A stretch of 64,000 nucleotides of DNA, taken from NCBI RefSeq assembly GCF_002954225.1, contig NZ_PPTH01000013.1, positions 81,385 through 145,384 of the forward strand, written 5' to 3'. The stretch comes from Arthrobacter ruber (GTDB taxonomy: Bacteria > Actinomycetota > Actinomycetes > Actinomycetales > Micrococcaceae). Each line of letters begins with the position of its first letter. Position 1 is the first letter of the stretch. The translations under genes and the position numbers were made by a program. The notes below the pieces were generated by a model. That model did no database searches. It was not told the DNA's origin and worked only from the letters and a program-made list of their open reading frames with translations. Shown here piece after piece: positions 16,667-25,940 of the stretch.

Positions 16667-18400
16667 TCACGGCAGTCCCGTCGACAGGTCCAGGTGGCGT
16701 CCCTGCCAGGTGCGCCGGAGCCACCGGTCGTGGGAGGCCACGACGACGGCGCCGGGGTAGTGGGGTATCGCGGCTTCCAATCGTGTCGCCAGGAGCAGGG
16801 ACAGGTGATTGGTCGGTTCATCGAGCAACAGGAGATCGGGAGGGCCGGCGAGGGCCACGGCAAGGGCGAGGCGGCGTTGCTGACCGACGCTGAGGACCCG
16901 GACCGGCCGTCCCTCGTCCCGCGGTGCGAGGAGGCCGAAGGTGTGCAGGGGCACGAGGTCCGCACGCTCGGGTCCCACGAGGTCCTCGTAGGCCTGGCGA
17001 GCGGTGCGGTCCGGACCCCGGTGTCCCGGGTCCGCGAGATCGACGTCCTGGGCGAGGAGACCGATGCTGAGCGCGGCTGCCCGTGTGACCGAGCCCGACG
17101 TCGCCGCGAGCTCTCCGGCGAGGAGGTGCAGGAGTGTCGACTTCCCGGAGCCGTTGGGCCCGGTGATCAGCCATTTCTCCCCGGGCCCGACGACCAGTGA
17201 CGTGGGATGCAGTCGGCCGTCGACGGCGGCGTCGGTGACGGTCAGCACCGGGCCCGTGCGATCCCCGCCGATGCCCGAGGGTGCGCCTGCGGCCGTGAGT
17301 CCCTGGAAACGCATTTCGCGGGGCGGCGTGCGGATCTGCCGTTCCTCGAGCCGTTCGAGACGGGCTGCGGCGTCGTTGACCCGCCGGGAGACCGTCCTCG
17401 CATTGCGGTCGGCGTAGAACTTGGCGGCTCCCCGCACCTCCGAGCGCGGCGTCCAGTGTTCGTGTCCCACGACGTAGTGGTCCGGGGCGGCGGCGCGCAG
17501 CCGCCGGCGGCGGGCCTGTTCCTCGCGGTACTGGTGTTCCCAGCGCTCGCGTACCTCCAGCCGGGCGTAGAGGTAGTCCGTGTAGCTGCCCGTGAAGCGT
17601 GTGACCCCGATGCCGGCCCCCTCCCCGTCCCCGATCAGGGCGCCGGCGGTCGCCTGCGGTAGAGGGGCCGGGTCCAGGTCCACCAGTGATGTGACCACGT
17701 CGTCGAGGAACGCACGATCGTGGCTCGCGATCAGGACCGGACCGGCCCATGCGGAGAGGAGCCCGCGCAGGTATTCGGCCGCGTCGTCGTCGAGGTGGTT
17801 CGTCGGCTCGTCCAGCAGGAGAACATCGGGCGCGCTGAGCAGCAGCCAGAGCAGGGACAGGCGGGAGCGCTGCCCGCCGGAGAGGTGCCGTGTTCGTCGC
17901 GACCCTGGCAGGTCGGCCAGGCCGAGACCCGACAGTATCGCGGAGATGCGGGCGTCGACGTCCCACGCACCCACGCGCTCGGCGTTCTCGAGGGCGGACG
18001 CGAAGCGCACCGACGCCGCTTCCTGCCCGGGGGTGTCCGCCAGGGCCTGGCCGGCGATGGCGACGGCTGCCGCCGCAGCGCGGATCGGGGCGACGGCCGA
18101 CTCCAGGGCCTCCGTGATCGTCGACCCGGCTCGGAAGGGCGGTTCCTGGTGCAGGAGTCCGACCCGCAGTGGTCCACCCCCGGGGATCGTGGCGGACACT
18201 GTTCCACCGTCGGGTTCCAGCAGGCCCGCGATGATGCGCAGCAGGGTGGTCTTGCCGGACCCGTTGTCGCCGATCACGCCGGTGCGGTCCGCCGCGACCG
18301 TGAAGGACACGTCGCTCAGGACCCGCCGGGCACCGAAGGCTTTCGAGACGCCGTCGACGCGCAGGTGCGCTGCGGAGCGGGGAGAAGGAGAGGCGGTCAT
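16667..18400 (-). CDS. ABC-F family ATPase (ribosome-associated, possible antibiotic resistance)
   Basis: A 577-residue protein with two ABC ATPase domains and no membrane segment, the ABC-F arrangement. First domain: Walker A GDNGSGKTT (about 44-52), signature LSGGQRSR, Walker B LLLDEPTNHLDD. Linker with a basic, arginine-rich helix (REEQARRRRLRAAA) that would reach into the ribosomal tRNA exit region. Second domain: GPNGSGKST, an altered signature LSVGQQRR and LLLDEPTNHLS. ABC-F proteins rescue stalled ribosomes or dislodge antibiotics; the TlrC/OleB/CarA group of antibiotic producers has this layout. Whether this one gives resistance cannot be told from sequence alone. It lies 400 bp after the LysR gene, with its own -10-like element. 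Confidence 0.88.
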   Translation of the reverse strand: MTASPSPRSAAHLRVDGVSKAFGARRVLSDVSFTVAADRTGVIGDNGSGKTTLLRIIAGLLEPDGGTVSATIPGGGPLRVGLLHQEPPFRAGSTITEALESAVAPIRAAAAAVAIAGQALADTPGQEAASVRFASALENAERVGAWDVDARISAILSGLGLADLPGSRRTRHLSGGQRSRLSLLWLLLSAPDVLLLDEPTNHLDDDAAEYLRGLLSAWAGPVLIASHDRAFLDDVVTSLVDLDPAPLPQATAGALIGDGEGAGIGVTRFTGSYTDYLYARLEVRERWEHQYREEQARRRRLRAAAPDHYVVGHEHWTPRSEVRGAAKFYADRNARTVSRRVNDAAARLERLEERQIRTPPREMRFQGLTAAGAPSGIGGDRTGPVLTVTDAAVDGRLHPTSLVVGPGEKWLITGPNGSGKSTLLHLLAGELAATSGSVTRAAALSIGLLAQDVDLADPGHRGPDRTARQAYEDLVGPERADLVPLHTFGLLAPRDEGRPVRVLSVGQQRRLALAVALAGPPDLLLLDEPTNHLSLLLATRLEAAIPHYPGAVVVASHDRWLRRTWQGRHLDLSTGLP

Positions 18401-18484
18401 GGGGAACCTCGGGCTCGATCGGACACCTGCCGGGCATCGGCCACCGACGCAGGAGCGGGAGAAGGATCAGCTGAGCACGGGACA

Positions 18485-18490
18485 ACTATA
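18485..18490 (-). promoter_or_regulatory. Putative -10 box for the ABC-F gene
   Basis: TATAGT on the minus strand, the best -10 match in the region, giving a leader of about 77 nt. The -35 position carries only GTGTCC, a weak match. Confidence 0.4.
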
Positions 18491-18683
18491 GCCAGAGCGC
18501 GCCCGGCGGACACCAGGGCGACGAGGCGATGCGACGTCGCTCCACGGGTGACCCGCGGGTGCAGAGGCACACCTTGGTGGAAACCGCTTCTGCCTACCCG
18601 GCGATTGAATGTTCCTGCGGCCTGCTGTCGACTTGAGGAGAGGCCCATCGTGTCAAGCAGCCGGCGGGATGAGTCTCGACGGG

Positions 18684-18715
18684 GGTTGCAGGGCGGCTCA
18701 GGCCGCCCTGCAACC
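18684..18715. terminator. Perfect 14-bp hairpin between LysR gene and ABC-F gene
   Basis: GGTTGCAGGGCGGC, loop TCAG, exact complement. It lies 88 nt after the LysR stop. The simplest reading is the LysR terminator; there is no U-run. It could also be an attenuator if the ABC-F gene is transcribed from further upstream. Confidence 0.6.
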
Positions 18716-18802
18716 TTCCCCTCCGGTCGGAGACGCGTCGGGCAGGCGCCCTCCCCGGCATGGCGGCGGGACGTGGAATCTGGGCCGTCGTGCGCCGCCG
18801 GC

Positions 18803-19714
18803 CTACGACGGCGGACGCCGCACCTCCGCGGCCGCCCGTCCGAGGACCTCGCGGACGGCCAGGACGGCGGGGCGCTGCGCACCCGCGCGCCGCGCCGACG
18901 TGAAGATGGAGCGCCGCGGGACGTCGTCGAGGTCCAGGAGCTGCACGGGGACACTGCGTCCGGTCCAGACGAGGTCCGGCATGAGCGCGACGGCGTTGCC
19001 CGACTCGATGAGCCGGATCTGCGCCTGGAGGTCGGCGGTCTCGTAGCGGACGTCCGGCTCGAACCCGGCCCGCCGGCACGCCTGTTCGGCCCAGTGGCGG
19101 GATGCCGCTCCCCTGGGTTCCATGACCCACGCTGCGGCAGCGGCCTCCGGGACCGTGGTGATGTCCGCGTGGTCGTGGCCCCGGAGCGGGACGGCGAGCC
19201 GGATCGCGTCCTCGGTGAGGGGCACATGGTCCAGTTCCGGGTGGCGGGGAGCGGCGTGTCCGGGGTACTGCTCGGCGATCACCAGGTCGAAGTCACGGGC
19301 GAACGTCTCCCACAGTGCCGTCTCCGGTTCCCGCTGCACCATCTCCACGCGGACGTCCGGGTAGTCGCGCGTCATGGCGGTGAGGGCTCCGGGCATGAGC
19401 GCCAGCGCGGCCGACTGGAAGACCGCCACGCGGACGGTGCCCGAGACCGTGGTGAGTGACGCCGCGAGGTCCGCCTCCGCGCGGTCGAGCGTCTCGAGCA
19501 GTTCCGTGGTGTGGGCGACGAGCACCTCGGCCTGAGCGGTGAGGACCACGCGGCGTCCCGTGCTGCGCAGCAGTTCCACGCCCACCTCCTTCTCCAGCAG
19601 GGCGAGCTGCTGCGAGACGGAGGACGGACTGTAGCTCAGTGCGGCAGCGACGTCGGCGAGTGTGCCCCGGATCTTGAGTTCGCGGAGCAGGCGCAGTCTG
19701 CGCAGGTCGAGCAC
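18803..19714 (-). CDS. LysR-family regulator divergent from putA
   Basis: A 303-residue transcription factor. Residues 1-60 form the winged helix (LADVAAALSYSPSSVSQQLALLEKEVG), followed by the linker helix and the two-lobed effector domain. The GTG start at 19714 has GGGAGG upstream. It is divergent from putA, with 149 bp between the starts and a pair of direct repeats in that gap. By position it probably controls proline degradation, with proline or a breakdown product as effector. In many other bacteria putA is controlled by an AraC, MarR or PutR type protein, so this is inferred from location only. Confidence 0.87.
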   Translation of the reverse strand: MLDLRRLRLLRELKIRGTLADVAAALSYSPSSVSQQLALLEKEVGVELLRSTGRRVVLTAQAEVLVAHTTELLETLDRAEADLAASLTTVSGTVRVAVFQSAALALMPGALTAMTRDYPDVRVEMVQREPETALWETFARDFDLVIAEQYPGHAAPRHPELDHVPLTEDAIRLAVPLRGHDHADITTVPEAAAAAWVMEPRGAASRHWAEQACRRAGFEPDVRYETADLQAQIRLIESGNAVALMPDLVWTGRSVPVQLLDLDDVPRRSIFTSARRAGAQRPAVLAVREVLGRAAAEVRRPPS

Positions 19715-19742
19715 GGCGCCTCCCGTTGCAGAGTCAGATCGG

Positions 19743-19785
19743 TTTTCCTGATGAGTACCGTTCAGTAATCATCGCTTTTCCTAAT
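19743..19785. promoter_or_regulatory. Direct repeats in the lysR-putA gap, likely operator
   Basis: TTTTCCTGAT at 19743-19752 and TTTTCCTAAT at 19776-19785, 33 bp apart start to start, i.e. about three helix turns on the same face. Placement suits LysR tetramer binding and control of both genes. Confidence 0.5.
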
Positions 19786-19863
19786 CGTACGATGGCGCCG
19801 ATACTGAGCAGGAAACACCTTCCGCTGTGCCCGGCGGAAGACGCCCGACCGAAAGCCGTCGCC

Positions 19864-22800
19864 ATGACAACCCAGCTCCCGCCCTTCGAGGGCATCGCCA
19901 CCACCCCGGCACCCCGCGATGCGTCAGTGACCACCACCCCGGTCGCCGACGTCGCCTCCCCCCAGTTCTCCGCCGGTCCCGGCGGCACCACGGATATCCC
20001 GGCAACGCTGCCGGAGCAGTCAATCGCCCTGGTGCGCCACTGGCTCACCGAGGCGTCGAAGGTACCGGTGGACTCCTCGGCGAAGCAGCTCGCCGGCGTC
20101 CTGAAGGATCCGAACGGGCTGGCCTTCACGGTCGGCTTCGTCGACGGCGTCATCCGCCCCGAGGATCTCTCGGTGGCCGCCCGCAACCTCCGCGCCCTCG
20201 CCCCGAAGGTGCCCGCCTTCCTCCCCTGGTACATGCGCTCCGCCGTGAAGGTGGGTGCCGCCGTCGCCCCCGTCCTGCCGCAGGTGGTCATCCCCGTCGC
20301 CCGTCGCGTGCTGCGCGAGATGGTGGGGCACCTCATCATCGACGCGTCCGACGCCAAGCTAGGACGGTCCATCGGGCGCATCAGGCGCGAAGGGATCCGC
20401 CTGAACGTCAACCTCCTCGGTGAGGCGGTCCTCGGCGATTCCGAGGCCGAGCGCCGCCTGGCCGGCACCGTGCGGCTCCTCGAGCGCCCCGACGTCGACT
20501 ACGTCTCCATCAAGGTGTCCTCCACCGTCGCCCCGCACCCGGCCTGGGCCTTCGAGGAGGCTGTGGAGCACGTCGCCGAGAAGCTCGCCCCCCTGTACGC
20601 GCTCGCTGCCCGGTCGGAGAAGCGGAAGTTCATCAACCTGGACATGGAGGAGTACAAGGACCTCGATCTGACCATCGCGGTCTTCATGGAGATCCTGGGC
20701 CGGCCCGAGTTCAGGGACCTGGAGGCCGGCATCGTCCTGCAGGCCTACCTCCCCGATTCCCTGGCCGCCATGATCCGGCTGCAGGAGTGGGCTGCGGCCC
20801 GCCGCGCCGCCGGCGGCGCAGGCATCAAGGTGCGTGTGGTCAAGGGTGCCAACCTGCCCATGGAGCAGGTCGAGGCCTCGCTCCACGACTGGCCGCTCGC
20901 CACCTGGGGCACCAAGCAGGACTCGGACACGCACTACAAGCGCGTGCTCGACTACGCCCTGCAGCCCGGGCGCATCGAGAACGTGCGCGTCGGCGTCGCC
21001 GGGCACAACCTGTTCGACCTCGCCTTCGCCTGGCTGCTCGCCGGCGAGCGCGGCGTCCGCCACGGCATTGAGTTCGAGATGCTCCTCGGCATGGCCCAGG
21101 GCCAGGCGGAGGCCGTCCGGCGCGATGTCGGATCCCTGCTCCTCTACACGCCGGTGGTGCACCCGAGCGAGTTCGACGTCGCCATCGCGTACCTGATCCG
21201 CCGCCTCGAGGAGGGCGCGAGCCAGGACAACTTCATGTCCGCCGTCTTCGAGCTCTCCGACAACGAGGCGCTCTTCGACCGCGAGAAGAACCGCTTCCTC
21301 GCCTCCCTGGCGGCTCTGGACACCTCGATCCCGGCACCCAACCGCCGGCAGGACCGCGCGGTCCCCGCCCGGCCGCACCCGGGTACCGGTTTCACGAACA
21401 CGCCCGACACCGATCCCTCCCTCCCGGCCAACCGGGCGTGGGGCCGTGCGATCCTCGACCGCGTCGCCACCTCCGAGGTGGGCAACGACGTCGTCGCCGC
21501 CACGACGCTCACCCGCGCCGAGGACCTCGAGGAGACCATCACCGGCGCCGTCGCCGCTTCCGGCGCCTGGGGCTCCCTCAGCGGAGCCGAGCGCGCCGTG
21601 ATCCTGCACCGCGCCGGCGACGCCCTGGAGGCGCACAGGGCCGAACTCATGGAGGTCATGGCCGCCGAGACGGGCAAGACGCTGGACCAGGCCGATCCGG
21701 AGATCTCCGAGGCCGTGGACTTCGCCCACTACTACGCCGAGCGCGCCCGCGAGCTCGACGACGTCGACGGCGCCGTGTTCTCTCCCGTCCGGCTGACCGT
21801 CGTGACGCCGCCGTGGAACTTCCCGGTCGCGATCCCCGCGGGCTCCACCCTGGCAGCCCTCGCGGCCGGATCCTCGGTGATCATCAAGCCCGCCTCGCAG
21901 GCGCGCCGGTCCGGCTCCGTCATGATCGAGGCACTGTGGGCCGCGGGCGTGCCGCGCGAGGTCCTGCACCTCGTGCAGGTCGAGGAGGGCGACCTCGGGC
22001 GTCAGCTCATCTCCGACCCGCGGGTTGACCGCGTGATCCTCACCGGCGGCTACGAGACGGCCGAGCTGTTCCGGTCCTTCCGCACGGACCTGCCGCTGCT
22101 CGCGGAGACCTCCGGCAAGAACGCCATCATCGTGACCCCGAGCGCGGACCTGGACCTGGCCGCACGGGACGTGGCGCAGTCCGCGTTCGGCCATGCCGGC
22201 CAGAAGTGCTCGGCGGCGTCCCTGGTGATCCTCGTGGGCAGCGTCGCGACGTCGCAGCGCTTCCGCAACCAGCTCCTCGACGCCGTCGGCTCGCTGTCCG
22301 TGGGCTACCCGGCGGACCCCACCACGCAGATGGGGCCCGTGATCGAGCCCGCGGCGGGCAAGCTGCTCGACGGCCTGACCACGCTCGGCGAGGGTGAATC
22401 CTGGGCACTGGAGCCGCAGCGGCTCGACGACTCGGGACGCCTGTGGAGCCCGGGGATCCGCACCGGTGTGAAGCGGGGGTCGACCTACCACCTCACGGAG
22501 TACTTCGGGCCGATCCTCGGGGTCATGACCGCCGCGACCCTCGAGGAGGCCATCGCGCTGCAGAACGACATCGACTACGGCCTCACCTCCGGCATCCACT
22601 CGCTCGACCCGCAGGAGATCGCCACCTGGATCGACGGCGTGCAGGCCGGCAACCTCTACATCAACAGGGGCATCACCGGGGCCATCGTCCAGCGTCAGCC
22701 CTTCGGCGGCTGGAAGAAGTCCGCCGTCGGTGCCGGCACGAAGGCAGGCGGCCCCAACTATCTGGTGGGACTCGGGTCGTGGTCCCCCCGGTCGTCGGAG

Positions 22801-23400
22801 GCGCAGGGCGCTCCCCTGCCCGTCGTCGCGCCCCTGCTGTCCGCGGCCCGCTCCGCTGGCCTGCCCGACGCCGACGTCGCCCGCCTCACCCGCGCGGCCG
22901 CTTCGGACGCCGCAGCATGGAGCAGCGAGTTCGGCCAGGTCCGCGACGTGTCGGCTCTCGCCGCCGAGCGCAACCTCTTCCGCTACCTGCCCCACCCCGT
23001 GACGGTGCGGCTGGCGGAAGGTGCTCCCGTGGTGGATCTCGTCCGTGTCCTGCTCGCCGCGGCGGCGGCCGGGTCGCCCGTCACCGTCTCGTCCGCCGTC
23101 GAGCTGCCAGCGGCGCTGCGGTCCGCCCTGACCGGGCTGGTCGAGAGCCTCACCACCGAGGACGACTCCGCCTGGCTGGCCCGGGCGGCGACCCTTGAGA
23201 TCCGCCGTGTGCGGCTCATCGGCGAGGGAGCATCAGCCCTCGCCGCCGTGACCGGAGGGCGGCCCGACCTCGCGGTCTACGCTCAGCCCGTCACCGAGTC
23301 CGGGCGGATCGAGCTGCTGCCGTTCCTGCAGGAGCAGGCCATCAGCGTCACGGCTCACCGCTTCGGTACGCCCAACGCCCTGACCGACGGCCTGATCTAG
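19864..23400 (+). CDS. putA: Bifunctional proline dehydrogenase / glutamate-semialdehyde dehydrogenase
   Basis: Oxidises proline to glutamate in two steps (FAD- then NAD-dependent) and channels the intermediate. The 1178-residue protein has a PRODH barrel (about 80-500; YVSIKVSS, FINLDMEEYKDL, GIKVRVVKGAN, RVGVAGHNLFDLAFAWLL) and a P5C dehydrogenase (about 520-1000; TPPWNFPVAIP, ETSGKNAIIV, catalytic Cys in GHAGQKCSAAS, and YFGPILGVM). A ~170-residue C-terminal part, as in long PutA forms, follows. There is no N-terminal ribbon-helix-helix, so it does not repress itself. ATG 19864 fits homologues best; an ATG at 19792 in frame is possible. Divergent from a LysR gene. Confidence 0.95.
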   Translation: MTTQLPPFEGIATTPAPRDASVTTTPVADVASPQFSAGPGGTTDIPATLPEQSIALVRHWLTEASKVPVDSSAKQLAGVLKDPNGLAFTVGFVDGVIRPEDLSVAARNLRALAPKVPAFLPWYMRSAVKVGAAVAPVLPQVVIPVARRVLREMVGHLIIDASDAKLGRSIGRIRREGIRLNVNLLGEAVLGDSEAERRLAGTVRLLERPDVDYVSIKVSSTVAPHPAWAFEEAVEHVAEKLAPLYALAARSEKRKFINLDMEEYKDLDLTIAVFMEILGRPEFRDLEAGIVLQAYLPDSLAAMIRLQEWAAARRAAGGAGIKVRVVKGANLPMEQVEASLHDWPLATWGTKQDSDTHYKRVLDYALQPGRIENVRVGVAGHNLFDLAFAWLLAGERGVRHGIEFEMLLGMAQGQAEAVRRDVGSLLLYTPVVHPSEFDVAIAYLIRRLEEGASQDNFMSAVFELSDNEALFDREKNRFLASLAALDTSIPAPNRRQDRAVPARPHPGTGFTNTPDTDPSLPANRAWGRAILDRVATSEVGNDVVAATTLTRAEDLEETITGAVAASGAWGSLSGAERAVILHRAGDALEAHRAELMEVMAAETGKTLDQADPEISEAVDFAHYYAERARELDDVDGAVFSPVRLTVVTPPWNFPVAIPAGSTLAALAAGSSVIIKPASQARRSGSVMIEALWAAGVPREVLHLVQVEEGDLGRQLISDPRVDRVILTGGYETAELFRSFRTDLPLLAETSGKNAIIVTPSADLDLAARDVAQSAFGHAGQKCSAASLVILVGSVATSQRFRNQLLDAVGSLSVGYPADPTTQMGPVIEPAAGKLLDGLTTLGEGESWALEPQRLDDSGRLWSPGIRTGVKRGSTYHLTEYFGPILGVMTAATLEEAIALQNDIDYGLTSGIHSLDPQEIATWIDGVQAGNLYINRGITGAIVQRQPFGGWKKSAVGAGTKAGGPNYLVGLGSWSPRSSEAQGAPLPVVAPLLSAARSAGLPDADVARLTRAAASDAAAWSSEFGQVRDVSALAAERNLFRYLPHPVTVRLAEGAPVVDLVRVLLAAAAAGSPVTVSSAVELPAALRSALTGLVESLTTEDDSAWLARAATLEIRRVRLIGEGASALAAVTGGRPDLAVYAQPVTESGRIELLPFLQEQAISVTAHRFGTPNALTDGLI

Positions 23401-23415
23401 CGGCATCTCCCACCC

Positions 23416-23478
23416 GGGCCGCCCGCCGGCCGTGCAGTGCTCCTCGCTGTCGAGCACGCACAGCCGGCGCGGCGGCCC
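23416..23478 (+). terminator. Compound hairpin after putA
   Basis: Arms GGGCCGCCCGCCGGC and GCCGGCGCGGCGGCCC pair with one bulge; an inner GTGCTC/GAGCAC stem forms a second hairpin. It begins 16 nt after the putA stop. Confidence 0.5.
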
Positions 23479-23629
23479 GCCCCCGTGGCGACACACCGGG
23501 CGGCTCGCCGACCGGACGAGGCGGCGGCGCGCTGCAGCTGGAGAGGGAAGCACGTACTGCCCCACCTCCCGTGAAACAATGACCGGAAGCAACCTCCCCT
23601 ACGCCTGCCCACCCCGGAAGCGATCCACC

Positions 23630-24688
23630 ATGCCCCCAGCACCGTCCGGTCGCACCGCCCAGCCTGGGATGCGCGCCCGGTCACTGGCACCCGGACTGGC
23701 CGTGGTCGCCGTCGGGGTGGCCGTCGCCGTCCTCCTCGGATCGGTGCAGTCCGTCCTCGGTCCTCTAGTGATCGCCCTCGTGCTGGGAATCCTCCTCGGC
23801 AATTCCGGCCGCTACACACCCGCACTGCGGCCCGGTGTGACGGCCGGTACCAAGAGACTCCTGCGGGCCGGCGTCGTCCTCCTGGGCCTGCAGCTCGCCC
23901 TGCCCGACATCGTGGCGCTCGGCCTTCCGGTCCTCGGGCTCATCATCGCGTGCGTGGTGCTGAGCTACGTCGGGACGCTCCACCTGGGCATGCGGCTGGG
24001 ACTCACGCGTGCCGGTGCAACACTGATGGCCGCCGGCTTCTCGATCTGCGGCGCTTCCGCCGTCGCCGGCCTCCAGGGCGTCGTGGACGCCGACGACGAC
24101 GAGACCGCGAGCGCCGTCGCCATGGTCACCCTCTACGGCTCCCTCATGATCGTCGTGCTCCCCGTGCTCGGGGGCGTGCTCGGGCTGCCCGAGGACCACT
24201 TCGGCATGTGGGCGGGACTGGCGGTCCACGAGGTGGCGCAGGTCGTGGCGGTCGCCGGCACCGCCGGGGCCACCGCGCTCGCCGTCGCGACCGTGGTCAA
24301 GCTCGGCCGGGTCCTGATGCTCGCACCGGTCGCGGCCGTGGCATCCCTCGGCGAGCGGCGGCGGGCAGCGGCCTCGCCGGGCCGCTCTCCCTCGACCGCC
24401 GCCCCGGGCCTCCCGCGCCCGGTCACCCGCCCTCCCCTGGTGCCGCTGTTCGTCCTGGGGTTCCTCGGCATGGTCGTCATCCGCTCGCTCGGGTTTCTGC
24501 CGGCGCCGGTACTCGAGGGAAGCCGTACGGCCACCACCGTCCTCCTGGCCGCCGGCATGTTCGGGCTCGGGGCAGGCATCGACCTACGCCGCCTGGCACG
24601 CACGGGCGGACGCTTCGCCGTCGTCGGTGCCGCCTCGACCGCTCTCCTGGCGGGGATGTCGCTCGCCGGCGTACTCCTGCTGGCCTGA
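23630..24688 (+). CDS. YeiH-family putative sulfate exporter
   Basis: A 352-residue membrane protein with about ten hydrophobic helices. Family features seen: PLVIALVLGILLGN near helix 2, LLRAGVVLLGLQLALPDI, GFSICGASAVAG (the conserved SICGxSA signature), and LAVHEVAQVVAVAG. These identify the UPF0324/YeiH group, annotated as sulfate exporters on limited evidence. ATG 23630 is chosen because GGAAG lies 10 nt upstream; an ATG at 23579 would add 17 residues without a ribosome site. It is alone, 230 bp beyond putA and convergent with ddl. No sulfur gene is adjacent, so the substrate is not supported by context. Confidence 0.85.
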   Translation: MPPAPSGRTAQPGMRARSLAPGLAVVAVGVAVAVLLGSVQSVLGPLVIALVLGILLGNSGRYTPALRPGVTAGTKRLLRAGVVLLGLQLALPDIVALGLPVLGLIIACVVLSYVGTLHLGMRLGLTRAGATLMAAGFSICGASAVAGLQGVVDADDDETASAVAMVTLYGSLMIVVLPVLGGVLGLPEDHFGMWAGLAVHEVAQVVAVAGTAGATALAVATVVKLGRVLMLAPVAAVASLGERRRAAASPGRSPSTAAPGLPRPVTRPPLVPLFVLGFLGMVVIRSLGFLPAPVLEGSRTATTVLLAAGMFGLGAGIDLRRLARTGGRFAVVGAASTALLAGMSLAGVLLLA

Positions 24689-24797
24689 CAGCGGCTCCTC
24701 CGCCGGACCGCCTCCCGCTCCTCAGTCGGCGTCCTCGATCACGCCCGCCGGGTCGCTGCGCCCGGAGGCACGAACGACAGGCCCGGCAGACGCGGGA

Positions 24798-25940
24798 TCA
24801 GCGAAGGCCGGTCCCGCGGTCCAGCGCGAGGCCGATCAGCTCGTCGATCAGCTCGGTGTAGCCGAGGCCGGACTTGGCCCACATCTGCGGGTACATGCTG
24901 ATGGGTGTGAAGCCGGGCATGGTGTTGATCTCGTTGATCACGAGCGCCCCCGACGGCGTGTAGAAGAAGTCGACGCGCGAGAGTCCCTCGGCCCCGATCG
25001 CCTCGAAGGCCTCGCCCGCGAGCACCTGCACGCGGTCGAGCACGTCCGGTGGCAGGTCCGCGGGGCAGGAGAGCTCGGCGGCAGCGCCATCCACGTACTT
25101 GGCCTCGAAGTCGTAGAAGGCGTGCTCGCCGGGTTGCACGGCGATCTCCCCCGGCAGCGACGTGCGCGGTGCCTGGAGGCCGCGTCCCTGCAGGACCGCC
25201 ACCTCGATCTCGCGGCCCTCGATGCCCGCCTCGATGACCACCTTCGGGTCGAAGACCCGGGCGGCCTCCACTGCGGCACGGAGTCCGGAGGCGTCCGCGA
25301 CGCGGCTGATGCCCATGGAGGACCCGGCACGGGCCGGCTTGACGAACAGGGGGAATCCGAGACGCCCGGCGCGCGCCAGGCAGGCCTCGTCGTCGGTGCG
25401 CCACTGGCGGTCGGTGACCACCTCGTACGGACCCACCTCGAGCCCGGCGGCGGCGAAGACCACCTTCATGTAGTGCTTGTCCATGCCGACGGCGGATGCC
25501 AGGACGCCGGCGCCCACGTAGCGCGTGTCGGCCATCTCCAGCATTCCCTGGAGCGTGCCGTCCTCACCGAACGGCCCGTGAAGGAGCGGCAGGACGACGT
25601 CGACGCCGCCGAGGCTCTCGGGCACGGACCCGGGCGCGGCGACGAGCAGTTCCTGGCCGGACCCGTTCCCGGCGGCCGAGCCCATGACCACGGCCTGCTC
25701 CGTCGCGGTGACCTCGGGCAGGACGTCGGAGCGCAGCGACCACGCGGACGGGTCTGCCGAGACGAGCGACCACCGGCCGGACTTCGTGATCCCCACGGGC
25801 ACCACGTCGTACCGGGTCCTGTCGATGGCCTCGAGGACGCCTGCCGCGGTCACACAGCTGACGGCGTGCTCGCTCGAGCGGCCCCCGAAGAGCACGAGGA
25901 CACGCGGCTTGCGGGAGGAGACGGGGGTGTCGGTGGTCAC
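24798..25940 (-). CDS. ddl: D-alanine--D-alanine ligase
   Basis: Makes D-Ala-D-Ala for peptidoglycan with ATP. The 380-residue ATP-grasp enzyme has the N-terminal FGGRSSEHAVS loop, LHGPFGEDGTLQG, GMDKHYMK, FVKPARAGSSMGISR for ATP binding, and RVDFFY...VINEINTMPGFT with the metal-binding Glu/Asn at the end. The large C-terminal arm is complete. GTG 25940 overlaps the gpsA stop as GTGA, so it is translated with plsC-gpsA-ddl. No vancomycin-type (D-Lac) change can be asserted from sequence. Confidence 0.95.
   Translation of the reverse strand: MTTDTPVSSRKPRVLVLFGGRSSEHAVSCVTAAGVLEAIDRTRYDVVPVGITKSGRWSLVSADPSAWSLRSDVLPEVTATEQAVVMGSAAGNGSGQELLVAAPGSVPESLGGVDVVLPLLHGPFGEDGTLQGMLEMADTRYVGAGVLASAVGMDKHYMKVVFAAAGLEVGPYEVVTDRQWRTDDEACLARAGRLGFPLFVKPARAGSSMGISRVADASGLRAAVEAARVFDPKVVIEAGIEGREIEVAVLQGRGLQAPRTSLPGEIAVQPGEHAFYDFEAKYVDGAAAELSCPADLPPDVLDRVQVLAGEAFEAIGAEGLSRVDFFYTPSGALVINEINTMPGFTPISMYPQMWAKSGLGYTELIDELIGLALDRGTGLR

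Larger units (their letters stand above)
18401..18802 (-). other. Gene-free region upstream of the ABC-F gene
   Basis: 402 bases with no convincing gene on either strand. It contains a strong hairpin at 18684-18715 and a TATAGT -10-like element at 18485-18490 (minus strand) that would give an approximately 77-nt leader before the ABC-F start. A short open frame begins with TTG in that leader but runs into the ABC-F gene without stop, so I do not call a leader peptide. Confidence 0.5.

Noticed and set aside
18401..18485. Possible leader peptide before the ABC-F gene.
   Set aside because: The short frame has no stop before the ABC-F start and no regulatory codon pattern.
20359..22995. 878-residue open frame antisense to putA.
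   Set aside because: Long frames opposite GC-rich genes are common; it has no ribosome site or motif, while putA motifs are clear.
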